64,000 bases of DNA from Dipteronia dyeriana (Eukaryota; Streptophyta; Magnoliopsida; Sapindales; Sapindaceae), in assembly GCA_032871835.1 (NCBI GenBank), contig CM065303.1, forward strand, positions 51,188,597 to 51,252,596. Reading direction: 5' to 3'. The stretch's first letter is position 1; each line of letters starts with the position of its first letter. Shown here piece by piece: positions 11,939 to 22,717 of this stretch. The notes under the pieces are model-generated. The model was not told where the DNA came from. It saw nothing but the letters and a program-made list of their open reading frames with translations, and searched no databases. The translations under genes were made by a program, and so were the position numbers.

Positions 11939-12740
11939 TGACTACAGTTCAACCGTTATTATTCAAACCGAATTGGAACAAAATTTTCAGTTTCGGTTCA
12001 AACCGGAACTTGGAACTTGAACCTGAACCATTAAGGTTCCGGTTTAATTTTTTTTAGAACCGATGGTTCATTTAGTCATGACCGAGGTTTGGTTTCAGTT
12101 CCGAACCGCCGGTTCCGATCCAGTTCATAGGTTTAGACGGTTCGTTTTTTTTTGTTTGTTACATTTTAACATAAGAAAATTTAAAATATATATATATTGT
12201 CTGGAACTGAACCGTCAGTTCCAAGCCTTTTTTTTATAAGAATCAGAATTGAAAATTTAAGGTTTACGGTTCTGATTTCGATTTCGGTTTCGGTTTCGAT
12301 TCCGATTCTTTTTCCACAGTTACAGTTCGGTCTCACGGTTTAAACTGAACCACAATCATATCTAGGTTCATGCTTGATTTGGAACTGACGGTTCCAACAT
12401 CCGGCAATTAAATATTATTATTATTATTTGTAAAGCTGAATTTGATTTGATTGTGAGAGAGAGAGCGCAGATCAGTAGAGCTGCAGTCTGAAATTTGAAC
12501 TTTTTTTTTAAAGCTGAATTTGATTTGATTGATTGAGAGAGAGCAGATCAGATAGCAAAGTTGCACTTTGGTTGTTTGTATTTTTTTAATGATTCGAATC
12601 GGTCGAAACTGAAACCAGGAGAACTGAAACCTGACCCAGAACTGGTTCCTCATGGTTTTAGTTTCGGTTCTAATTCCAACAAGAACGGAAACAGTCGGAT
12701 ACGAATAGAAACCGAACCTAACCAGAACCACGGTCACCAA
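11939..12740. repeat. AACCG/CGGTT-rich hAT-like MITE remnants
   Basis: The interval is packed with GGTTCCGGTT, AACCGAACC and related words on both strands. The piece from about 11939 to 12365 is bounded by TAGAGGTGACTACAGTT and AACCACAATCATATCTA, which are approximate inverted partners. A second similar piece with GA repeats follows to about 12740. Plant non-autonomous hAT elements show this composition, as at 40773-41471 in this window. Exact boundaries and target duplications are not clear. Confidence 0.45.
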
Positions 12741-13394
12741 TAGTGGGAAATATTCTTGATTACTCATATAAACAAAGTCGCGTGGGAGTGTGGGTCGTAG
12801 ATGTATCGGTATTACTCAACTTTTCCCTTGGTTGTACTCGTGGCTTTCCTCCCTTTTTCATTTTTTTTGGCGTTGATTGCAATAGATCTCAATTCCAAAG
12901 CTAATGCATTGCTTCCAATTTTCTTTCGGCATCTCCGACCTTTAACACTATTTTATTACAACTTTATAGAAAAATATAGTAATTTTCACTCTACCATCTC
13001 CAACTAATTGTAGTAAATTTTATTCTAAAAAGAATATTTCTTAAATATTATCTTTTTTATTGATTATCAACAATTAACCTTTCACCCCTCAATTAACATA
13101 ATATTACGATAAGTTTAAAAATTCATAAATATTTTCCAAATTAACTGAAATATTGCATTTAATATTTTTCGAATTAACTAAAATATTATATTTAATAATG
13201 CATTTAATATTTTACTAAAATGACGATAATTAACTAAAACATTACATTCCATAAAAGAAATAACAAATATGAAATTAAAAGTACATATCGTCATTTAATT
13301 TCTGGATTAGTATATTAATCCCACAAATGATCGATTAATGCATTTTGGAGTGCAATGTGAGCTTCTTTTTCCTTGATTTGTCTATATCAAGCTA

Positions 13395-14670
13395 GGAATT
13401 CTTGAAATCAAGTATTTTCAACTATAACCCTCTCAACTTGTGGTGTTGGCGTTTCCATATGATCCTCAATAGCTGCATCGACATCACGCTCATCCCCGAT
13501 TATCATGTTGTGCATAATAATGCACGCAATCATAATTTCATGTAATACATGTTTTTTCCAAAAACGTTCCGGTCCTGCCACCATTGCAAACTGTGACTGC
13601 AGAACTCCAAATGCACTTTCTACGTCTTTTCTACATCCTTCTTGTTTCATTGCAAATTACTTTTTGTTTCGGACCACGTGGATCGTGAATTGTTTGTACA
13701 AGCGTAGACCATTTTAGGTATATACCATCAGCTAAATAATAACCCATGTTATATTCTTTTCCTTGAATGACAAAATTAGTCGGGGAAGCAATACCTTCAG
13801 CGAGATTAGCAAACTGATGAATGCCTCTAACACATTAATGTCATTATTAGAACCCGGTAAACCAAAAAATGTATGTCATATCCAAAGATCATAATCAGCT
13901 ACAACCTCGAGAATAATAGATAGGGATCCGCTACGACCTACACATTGTCCTGCTCAAACCGTTGGACAATTTTTCCTTTTCCATTTCCAGTGCATACAAT
14001 CTAGACTACCGAATATTCTTGGAAATCTACGATGCTTGCTAATACGGAGTAGTCTGGTAACGTCATCAGTATTAGGTGATCTTAGATATTGTTGTCCAAA
14101 TACCTCCACAACAACACGACAAAATCTCTTTAAACTTTCAATTGTTGTAGACTCTCCTATTTTAATATACTTGTCGGTAGCATCCGCTGGTAGACCATAT
14201 GCCAACATCCGAAACTCGACTGCTATTTTCTGAAGAGCAGACAAACCGAGTCGACACAGTGCTTCTCTTCGTTGCACGAAATAGTTGTCATGAGCTTCCA
14301 CAACATTAACAGTATGAAGGAATAAATTTTGACCCATTTGAAATCGTCAACGAAACATTTGCTCGTTAAATTGTGGGTTCTTGGTAAAATAGTTGTTGAT
14401 CAAATTACAACTAGCATTTTCCCGATCTCGATTGATCACTATATGCCCAGTGATTGAGCCTCCATGGGTCACTCGGTTGAACCGTTGATTGAGATTCTGA
14501 GTGATCAGGATGAGGTTCTCCTGATGTTTAATCATTGCTTCTTGTTCTGCATCAATTGCTTGAAGATCATCCATAAGTTGAACACCAACTTCACTGTTAT
14601 CTTCAGAAGATGAAGACGATGATGAAGTAGAATATGAGAAATGTGAAGGGCCTCCAACATTGAAATTCAT
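13395..14670 (-). pseudogene. PIF/Harbinger transposase, left arm, inactivated
   Basis: Read from 14670 leftwards. An N-terminal part starts with MNFNVGGPSHFSY and has a Ser-rich run. Then, after a stop, comes the transposase core with FRMLAYGLPADATDKY, SLKRFCRVVVEVFG and FGSLDCMHWKWK, where the first catalytic Asp follows SL. Then come GLPGSNNDINVLE with the second Asp and RKDVESAFGVLQ with the catalytic Glu. CIIMHNMIIGDERD near the C terminus is also typical of the family. A TGA near 14340 and further stops and frameshifts in 13650-13960 disable it. Harbinger transposases cut and paste DNA together with a Myb-like partner, represented here at 16384-17230. Identity is secure; activity is excluded. 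Confidence 0.85.
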
Positions 14671-14814
14671 TTTGTAGGATAGACAAAATGAATGAGTTTG
14701 TGTGGGGTTTTTATAAATTAGTTAAGATAAAGTGGGTGACGTCGTGTGATGTTGTGTTATAAAGTGGGCTTTTTATAAGCTGTATGATGTTGTGAAATAA
14801 AGTGGGCTTTTTAC

Positions 14815-15107
14815 AGGATGGGTGATGTTGTGTTGGGTGGAAGATTGTGATGGGTGAAATTTAAAAAGGTGGGTGAAATTTAAAAAGGTGGGTGAAATTT
14901 AAGGTGATATTGATATTGGTATTGGTGAAATTTAATAAGTTAGATGATATTGGTGATATTGTGATGGGTGAAATTTAAAAAAGGTGGGTGAAATTTAATA
15001 AGGTGGGTGATATTGGTGATATTGTGATGTGTGAAATTTAAAAAGGTGGGTGAAATTTAAGGTGATATTGGGATGAGTGAAATTTAATAAGGTAGGTGAT
15101 ATTGGTG
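14815..15107. repeat. GGTGATATTGGTGAT / GGGTGAAATTTAA tandem repeats, left arm
   Basis: Degenerate tandem copies of a unit of roughly 60-90 bp combine GGGTGAAATTTAAAAAGGTG with GGTGATATTGGTGATATTGTG. The array resumes at 16213-16320 after the element inserted at 15108-16212, and its mirror copy lies at 17984-19260 in the right arm. It is non-coding. Confidence 0.7.
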
Positions 15108-16212
15108 GAGAAAAACTTGGGTGCAGCCGATGCACCACGCTTGAATCTGATGGTGGTACATCGGTTCCACTGAATGATTGACACGTGGTATTCTCTTTTA
15201 AAAAAATATATTTTAACTTTTCTTCTCCGATGAAGTTAGACTTTTCTCTTTCTATTTTCTTCCTCACTTCTCACCGTCGACTGCTTCCTCACTTCTCACC
15301 GTCGACTTTTTGTGTTGTCGTCGTTCCGGTCTCGCCATATTCTGGTGACCGTAATATTAGTGCAAGAGTCAAGAAAAACAATTGGGAAATTTGGGATAAT
15401 CTTTCCTGAAAGATAGATCTGAATTTCACATCAAACACGAACATTTCATTAGTACCATGCTTTGAATTAGCATCCAGCAATCCATAGATGAAGCACAAAC
15501 GAATGGACATGCGAAACAAGAACCATAGTCCTTGAAATCCAACTTTTCCGGTAGCTTATTGTGTGAATAATTGAGCTGGTTGGCAAAGCCATCGTTCTAG
15601 ATACCAAAACCAACCAGAGCAACCACATCAATCCCAAACAATCCTTTTGTTCTTTTGCTTTTGTAACTAAAATCCAACCGGTAACCAATCCCAATTGAAC
15701 CCACCATTTATGCACCTCAATAGAACACTTGATCAACCCTTTTGTCCTCAGATTGAATTGGAGTCAATTCACGTTGTTTTTTCTTGATTCTTTGGAGAGA
15801 AAAACACGTGCAATAATATAACAGTCATAGGAATATGGCGAGACTGGAACGACGACGGTAACGGCAAGTCGACGGTGAGAAGTGGGGAAGAAGTCGACGG
15901 TGAGATATAGGAAAGAATAGAGAAAGAAAAATCTTACCTCAGCAGAATTTCCCAATTGTTTTCCTAACTCTTGGTAGAGAAAGACACATGCACTAATATT
16001 ACGGCCACCAGAATATGGCAAGACCGGAACGACAACGGCACGAAAAGTCGATGGTGAGAAGTGAGGAAGAAGATAGAAAGAGAAACACCTGACTTCAATG
16101 GAGAAGGAAAGAGATTTTTTTTAAGTAAATATCGCGCGTCAATAATTCAGTGGAACTGATGCACAACCATCAGATTTAAGCATGGTGCATCGGTTGTATC
16201 CAAGTTTTTCTC
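15108..16212. mobile_element. long-TIR (MULE-like) non-autonomous element
   Basis: The ends are inverted copies over about 85 bp: left GAGAAAAACTTGGGTGCAGC, right the complement of the same with few changes, ending CCAAGTTTTTCTC. They are flanked by a 10-bp target duplication, GATATTGGTG / GATATCGGTG, which suits Mutator-like elements. The interior holds several inverted and direct copies of a CGTCGAC / CGGTCTCGCCATATTCTGG segment. There is no transposase. Open frames inside show no recognisable domain and may derive from captured sequence. Confidence 0.65.
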
Positions 16213-16383
16213 GATATCGGTGATATTGTGATGGGTGAAATTTGAAAAGGTGGATGAAATTTAAGGTGATATTGGGATGGGTAAAATTTAATAAGGTAGG
16301 TGATATAGGTGATATTGTGTTGTATATAAATATAATAACACACTTGAAGTAAACATATCTCTTGAAATCACTTTGCTCTGAAA

Positions 16384-17235
16384 ATGTTTTCAAGTCACGG
16401 AAGTTCTGGATACACAAATGAAGAAGATATACACCTTTGTCATGTATATCTTGATGTTTTCCAAAATCTGATCATAGGTACAAACCAATCTAGAGATCAA
16501 TTTTGGTCTCGAGTTGAAAGTGATTACAACAATTTAAAAGCAGAGTTTGTTACTGAAATTCATGTGAAAAGATCTTTGTAGTGTCTAATGCAAACTATCT
16601 TGACTTCAGTAAACAAGTTAAGGGGATGCATGCGACAAATCGAAAATCTGCACCCAAGCGGTGCTTCAGATCATGATATTGTGAGTATTTGTTACTATTA
16701 TAGTTTTTTAAATGTTATATCTCAATTTCATTATTTTAATATGTTAATTGTCTCATTTTGCAGATGAATCAAGCCAAAGCTTTATTAATGTAGGATAAAA
16801 AGTACAGTAAAGGTTTCAAATTTGATCTCGTGTGATCAATCCTTAAAGATATTCCAAAATTTACAAATGACACTACTCCACCACAACTCTCTCAAAGGCG
16901 AAGGGTTGATTTTTGTTCATCACAATCGGATTCCCCAAGTACAGAGTCCCCTACATCACCCAATCTTGGTTCATCTATATTTTCTATTCATATAACTGAT
17001 GAAGATATTGTCGTTAGTTCATCTCAAAGGCTGGTTGGGGTGAAAAAGGTAAAATTAAAAAGGATAGAAGAGGAACAACATTTAAATGTGCTTGAAAGTA
17101 TAAAACAAAATAGTGAAGAAATGAAGGGGATTTTTAAAAAATCCACCGAGGATAAGGATTTTTTTTTTTGAACTTCAGATAATAGTAGCTCAAAATGAGG
17201 TAAAAAAAATGGACCGTGAAAGAATTACGGGAGGA
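16384..17235 (+). pseudogene. NAM/Myb-like partner gene of the Harbinger element, left arm
   Basis: The first exon starts ATG at 16384 (MFSSHGSSGYTNEED). The next segment contains FWSRVESDYN, typical of the Myb/SANT-like N-terminal domain. After an apparent intron (about 16681-16763, GTGAGT to TTGCAG) comes MNQAKALLM and then KKYSKGFKFD-type sequence with SQRRRVDF. The charged end has LKRIEEEQHLNVLESIKQNSEEMK, as in NAM-associated C-terminal domains. In-frame stops near 16579 and 16793, and a frameshift near 17160, inactivate it. In PIF/Harbinger elements this protein helps bind DNA and carry the transposase to the nucleus. It is divergent from the transposase gene of the same arm. Confidence 0.7.
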
Positions 17236-17915
17236 ACAGATGTATTCCCGTAATTTCGTTCCTCCCGTAATTCTTTCACGACCCATTTTTTTGCCTCATT
17301 TTGAGCTACTATCATCTGGAGTTCAAAAACTTTTCCCCAATCCTTGATGGATTTTTTAAAATTCTTCTTCATTTCTTCACTATTTTGTATTATACTTTCA
17401 AGCACATTTAAATGTTTTTCCTCTTCTATCCTTTTTAATTTTGTTTTTTTCACCCCAACCGACCTTTGAGATGAACTAACGACAATATCTTCATCAGTTA
17501 TATTAAGAGAAAATGTAGATGAAGTAGGATTGGGTGATGTAGAGGACTCTGTACTTGGGGAGTCCGATTGGGGGAGTCCGATTGTGATGAACAAAAATCA
17601 ACCCTCCGCCTTTGAGAGAGTTGTGGTGGAGTAGTGTCATTTGTAAATTTCAGAATATCTTTAAGGATAGACCACACGTGATCAAATTTGAATCCTTTAT
17701 TGTACTTCTTATCCTGCATTAATAAAGATTTGGCATGATTCATCTACAAAACTAGACAATTAACATATTAAAATAATGAAAATTGAGATATAACATTTAA
17801 AAAACTATAATAGTAATAAATACTCACAATATCTTGATCTAAAGATATACATGACAACGGTGTAGGTATATATTCTTCATTTGTGTATCTAGAACTTTGA
17901 TGACTAGAAGACATT
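17190..17915 (-). pseudogene. NAM/Myb-like partner gene of the Harbinger element, right arm
   Basis: This is the mirror-image copy of the gene at 16384-17235. It starts near 17915 with MSSSHQSSRYTNEE, lacks about 220 bp that encodes much of the SANT-like domain in the left copy, and continues with MNQAKSLLMQDKKYNKGFKF and KLKRIEEEKHLNVLES. A short duplication (GGGGAGTCCGATT) near 17570 shifts the frame. The C-terminal part, with KKWVVKELREERNYG, is better preserved than in the left copy. Deletion and frameshift make it non-functional. Confidence 0.7.
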
Positions 17916-17983
17916 TTCAGAGCAAAGTGGTTTCAAGAGATATGTTTACTTCATATGTGCTATGGTATTTATATACAACATAA

Positions 17984-18679
17984 TATCACCAATATCACCC
18001 ACTTTATTAAATTTCACCAACCTTTTTAAATTCACCCATCAAAATATCACCAATATCACCTACCTTATTAAATTTTACCCATCCCAATATCACCTTAAAT
18101 TTCACCCACCTTTTTAAATTTAACCCATCACAATATCACCAATATCACCTACCTTATTAAATTTCATTCATCTCAATGTCACCTTAAATTTCACCCATCA
18201 CAGTATCACTAATATCACCTACCTTATTAAATTTTACCCACCTTTTTAAATTTCACCCATCACAATGACACAAACATCACCTACCTTATAAAATTTCACC
18301 CACCCCAATATCACCTTAAATTTCAACCACTTTTTTAAATTTCACCCATCACAATATCACTAATATCACCTAACTTATTAAATTTCACACATCCCAATAT
18401 CACCTTAAATTTAACCCATCACAATATCACCAATATCACCTACCTTATTAAATTTCACTCATCCCAATATCACCTTAAATCTCACCCACCTTTTTAAATT
18501 ACCCATCACAATATCACCAATATCACTCACCTTATTAAATTTCACCCACCTTTTTAAATTTCACCAATCACAATATCACCTTAAATTTCACGCATCACAA
18601 TATCACCAATATCACATATCTTATTAAATTTCACTCATCCTAATATCACCTTAAATTTCACCCATCATAATATCACCAA
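17984..18679. repeat. AATATCACC / AAATTTCACCC tandem array, right arm
   Basis: About seven degenerate copies of a roughly 90-bp unit combine AATATCACCTACCTTATTAA, ATTTCACCCATCCC and CACCTTTTTAAATTTC. It is the mirror copy of the array at 14815-15107 and 16213-16320 but longer. It is interrupted at 18680 by a hAT-like MITE and resumes at 19238-19260. It is non-coding. Confidence 0.75.
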
Positions 18680-19237
18680 TAGGGATGGCAATTTGACCGG
18701 CACCCGCCGGAACCAGACCCTGTAGGGTCGGGTGTGGATGGTAAATTTATGACCCGTGAACCCGTTTAATGAAAAATCCGTTGAGTTCACGGGTTGAAAA
18801 AACAAACCCTCGGGTTGGACCTGTAAACCCGTATAAATAAAATACTTGTATATAAACATATATAAACATTTGAATTATTTTTTATCGTTTTATTTTTATG
18901 GTTATTATTGTTTTGTAATGTATCAAGTAGAGAATTAGAAATAGAAATTTAATTCAATTAAGTATCCAATAGATGATTACATGTGGAAATTTATAAATGA
19001 CAAATCGTGGGTTCATGGGTTCATGGGTTGCTGGTTTGTGGGTATCCCGCGAGTGAAGTATCCACCCGTGAACCCACATTGTTTCATGGGTTCGCGAGTG
19101 AGGGTATGGGTGCAGCCATAACCCACGGATCCGTTTACTTTCGCGGGTTCCAGGGCGGGCGTGGGTGAGGAAAATTTTCACGGGTGAGGGTTTGGATTTT
19201 ATAAAATCCACCCGAACCCGACCCGCTGCCATCCCTA
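18680..19237. mobile_element. hAT-like MITE with exact 8-bp target duplication
   Basis: The element starts TAGGGATGGCAATTTGACC and ends with the complement, CCGCTGCCATCCCTA. It is flanked on both sides by ATCACCAA, an 8-bp direct repeat as expected for hAT elements. The interior (558 bp in total) is rich in CCCGTGAACCC / GGGTTCACGGG words on both strands and has an AT-rich middle. No transposase is encoded. Confidence 0.85.
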
Positions 19238-19453
19238 ATCACCAATATCATCTACCTTATTAAATTTCACCCATCACAATCTTCCACCCAACACAACATC
19301 ACCCACCCTATAAAAAGCCCACTTTATTTCACAACATCACACACCTTATAAAAAGCCCACTTTATAACATAACATCACACGACATCACCCACTTTGTCTT
19401 AACTAATTTATAAAATGTCCACGCAAACTCATTCATTTTATCTATCCTACAAA

Positions 19454-20733
19454 ATGAATTTCAATGTTGGAGACCCTTCACATTTCTCATATTCTACTTC
19501 ATCTTCATCTTCATCTTCCGAAGATAACAATAAAGATGGTGTTCAACTTATGGATGATCTCAGGCAATTGATGCTGAACAAGAAGCAATGATTAAACATC
19601 AGGAGAACCTTATCCTGCTCACTTAGTATCTCAATCAACAGTCCAACCAAGTGACCCATGGAGGCTCAATCCCTTGGCATATAGTGGTCAATCGAGACTA
19701 GGAAAATGCTAGTCGTAATTTGATAAACAACTATTTTGTCGAGAACCCATGATTTAATGAGCAAATGTTTCGTTGACGATTCCAAATGGGTCAAGATTTA
19801 TTCTTTCGTATTGTTAATGTTGTGGAAGCCCGTGACAACTATTGTATGCAACGAAGAGATGCAATGGGTCGACTCGGTTTATCTGTTCTTTAGAAAATAA
19901 AAATCGTGTTTCGGATGGCATATGGTCTACCAGCAGATTCTACCGACGAGTATATTAAAATATGAAAGTCTACAACAATTGAAAGTTTAAAGAGATTTTG
20001 TCGTGTTGTTGTGGAGGTATTTTCACAACAATATCTAAGATCACCTAATGCTAATGACGTTGCCAGACTATTCCATATTGGCAAACATCACAGATTTTTA
20101 AGAATGTTGGGTAGTCTAGATTGTATGCACTGAAAATGGAAAAATTATCCAACAGCTTGGACAGAACAATAAGCAGGTCCTAGCGGATCCCCAACTATTA
20201 TTCTCGAGGCTGTATCTAATTATGATCTTTGGATATGACATGCATTTTTTGATTTTCCAGGTTCCAACAATGACAATAATGTGTTAGAGGCATCCCATAT
20301 TTTTTCCAATCTCGCTGAAGGTATTGCTCCTCCGGTTAATTTTGTCATTCAAGGAAAAGAATATAACATGGGTTATTATTTAGCTAATAGTATATACCCA
20401 AAATGGTCTACGCTTGTACAAACAATTCTCGATCCATGTGGTTCAAAAAAAAGTAATTTGCAATGAAATAAGAAGGATGTAGAAAAGACATAGAACGTGC
20501 ATTCGGAGTTCTCCAGTCACGGTTTGCAATTGTGGCAGGATTGGGATGTTTTTGAAAAATATGTATTACATGATATGATGACTGCGTGCATTATTATGCA
20601 CAACATGATAATTGAGGATGAGCGTGATGTCGATGCAGCTATTGAGGATCATTTGGAAGTGCCAACACTACAAGTTGAGACAGTTATAGATGAAAATACC
20701 CGATTTCAAGAATTCCTAACTCGACATAGATAA
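19454..20733 (+). pseudogene. PIF/Harbinger transposase, right arm, inactivated
   Basis: This is the mirror copy of 13395-14670. It begins ATGAATTTCAATGTTGGAGA and keeps the landmarks SLDCMH (first Asp), FPGSNND (second Asp), YNMGYYLANSIYPKW and CIIMHNMIIEDERDVD. The segment carrying the catalytic Glu (KDVE) is frame-shifted near 20466-20500. At least five stop codons interrupt it, including the TGA after MFR (19776-19778), which is at the equivalent position in the left arm. It cannot make a functional transposase. Confidence 0.8.
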
Positions 20734-22159
20734 ATCAAGGATAAAAAAGCTCACATTGCACTCCAAAATGCATTAATCGATCATTTGTGAGATGAATATA
20801 CTAATCTGGAAAATTAAATGACGATATATACTTTTAATTTCGTATTTGTTATTTCTTTTATGGAATGTAATGTTTTAGTTAATTATCTTCATTTTAGTTA
20901 ATTATATTTAATTTCGGAAAATATTAAATGCAATATAAAATACAATATTTTATTTAATTCAAAAAATATGAAATGCAATATTTTAGTTAATTCGGAAAAT
21001 ATTTATGAATCTATGAACTTATCGTAATATTATGTTAATTGAGGGGTGGAATGTTAATTGTCGATAATCAATGAAAAAAAAAGAATATTTAGGTAATATT
21101 CTTTTTAGAGTTAAATTTACTACAATAGGTTACCGTTGGAGATGATGGAGTAGAAGTTACTGCATTTTAGTGTAAAGTTGTAATAAAATAGTATCAAAGG
21201 TTAGAGATGCTATTCGCTGTACTTGCACAGCGAATAGAGCCAGACGCAATTGGTAATGTTACTCAATTGAATGGCCATTCAGAATCTAAATGTACTTCAA
21301 GTGGGAATTTGTATGTACTCTGTGAATTAGAATACATGGAAAGCTAGTTTGGGAAGGTTATCTGTTTCACAAAATTTATAAATAAATTTTGCAGTTGGGA
21401 ATCACTTAGGCTAAAGGCTTGCTCCCTTGAGAATCCTTCATTATCTGTTGGCCTGATCAACTTTGCAGTTAGGAATCCCTTAGGCAAAAGGCCTGCTCCC
21501 TTGAGAATCTTGTCGTTTCAGAGTGTAACATAATTTGTAAAATCTCTATTGATTGAGGAAGTACCAAAAGTAAGCAACCACGGCGCCGTATTTCGAATGG
21601 TACTCTAGGAGCTGGTCCGCTATTGCCAGGGCGAGCAACCATATGGATACCATGTTTCATAATTCATAGCATGAAATGCACCAATTTCCAGCCCACTTTC
21701 AAAATTTATATTCAGTCAACATCCTCTTCTATACAATCAACGATTCAACGGACCATTATATTGATGGCTTTTCAAAAAAAAAAAGATTATTTGATGGAAT
21801 ACAACCGGTGGAAATAGTGAGAAATGTTACCTTTTTTTTATGAGTTGTGATGATGTCACCATATTAATAACTTATGTTTCAAAGACACCTATTATGGTGA
21901 ACTACCAAAATTGTCTTTAAAAGTTGTATTTGTGTTTTCATCTTCGGTTTCAGAAAGAGAATTTTATTTCTCTCTCCAAAAAAGTAGTGTGAAAATCTAT
22001 CTAAAGGGCTTGTCAGAAATATTTTTTAAATCTACAGGTAACTGATTTTTGTGATCTCCCTAATGCTTTGTCATGCTTTTGCAAGTGATTTAAGATGTAT
22101 ACAACAAATGTATGAACATTTAGCCTCCACAATGTGCACTAGGTTTATTTTCTTACTTT

Positions 22160-22510
22160 TCGAGAAAATAAGAAGAGCTTGTAGGTTTGTTATAAAAGCT
22201 CGGGGTTCTTAAAAAAAAACTCGGTCTGAGTTTTTATAAGAGTGGTCCGAGCTTTTATAACAGTTGCGAGCTTTTAAAAGCTCGATCCGAGCTGTTATAA
22301 ATTCTCGGAGCTGTTATATAAAAGCTCGCAGCTCTTATAAAAGCTCGAACCGAGCTTTTATATAATATTCTGAGCATTTATATAACGACCCTGAGCTTTT
22401 ATAAAAGCTCAGAGCTTATATTAAAACGCTCGGACCGAGCTCTTATATAATGGGTCCGAGCTTTTATAAAAGCTCGCAACTGCTATATAAAAGCTCAACT
22501 CTTTTACTAT
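22160..22510. repeat. array of palindromic GAGCTTTTATAAAAGCTC motifs
   Basis: At least ten occurrences of CCGAGCTTTTATA or its complement TATAAAAGCTCG lie within 350 bp. Several are joined into perfect or near-perfect palindromes such as GAGCTTTTATAAAAGCTC. Spacing is roughly 25-40 bp and irregular. It precedes the Mutator-like transposase by about 200 bp. The dense TATAAAAG words could act as promoter elements, and the motif array resembles subterminal transposase-binding repeats. Either role is inference. Confidence 0.7.
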
Positions 22511-22717
22511 GCTTATCCGAGATGTTATTGTATTAGATCGAGATTTTATTTTGTTTTTATGAGATTTTAGTGTATTGGCTCGAGCTTGTACTTTGATTAT
22601 CCGAGTTTTTTTTTGTTCTAAAGGAATTTTTTTAATTCCGACATTTGTTATTATTTATGAGCTTTTTAATAACATTCATTTGGTTTTTTAATTGTTATTT
22701 GAAATTGAATGTAGATA

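Larger units (their letters stand above)
12929..21210. mobile_element. two PIF/Harbinger elements forming a large inverted repeat
   Basis: The left outer end begins GCATCTCCGACCTTTAACAC and the right outer end is its near complement, ending AAGGTTAGAGATGC. Moving inward, both arms carry the same content in mirror order: a broken transposase, ATCACC-type tandem repeats and a NAM/Myb-like gene. They meet at a 20-nt loop (17238-17257) flanked by perfectly paired GGGAGGAAC / GTTCCTCCC sequence. The arms are unequal because other elements landed in each. PIF/Harbinger elements normally carry exactly these two genes. Whether this is two insertions or one inverted duplication is inference. Confidence 0.7.

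Noticed and set aside
22160..22510. CRISPR-like array of repeated palindromes
   Set aside because: Spacing and repeat sequence are irregular, there are no unique spacers of constant length, and the window is eukaryotic nuclear DNA.
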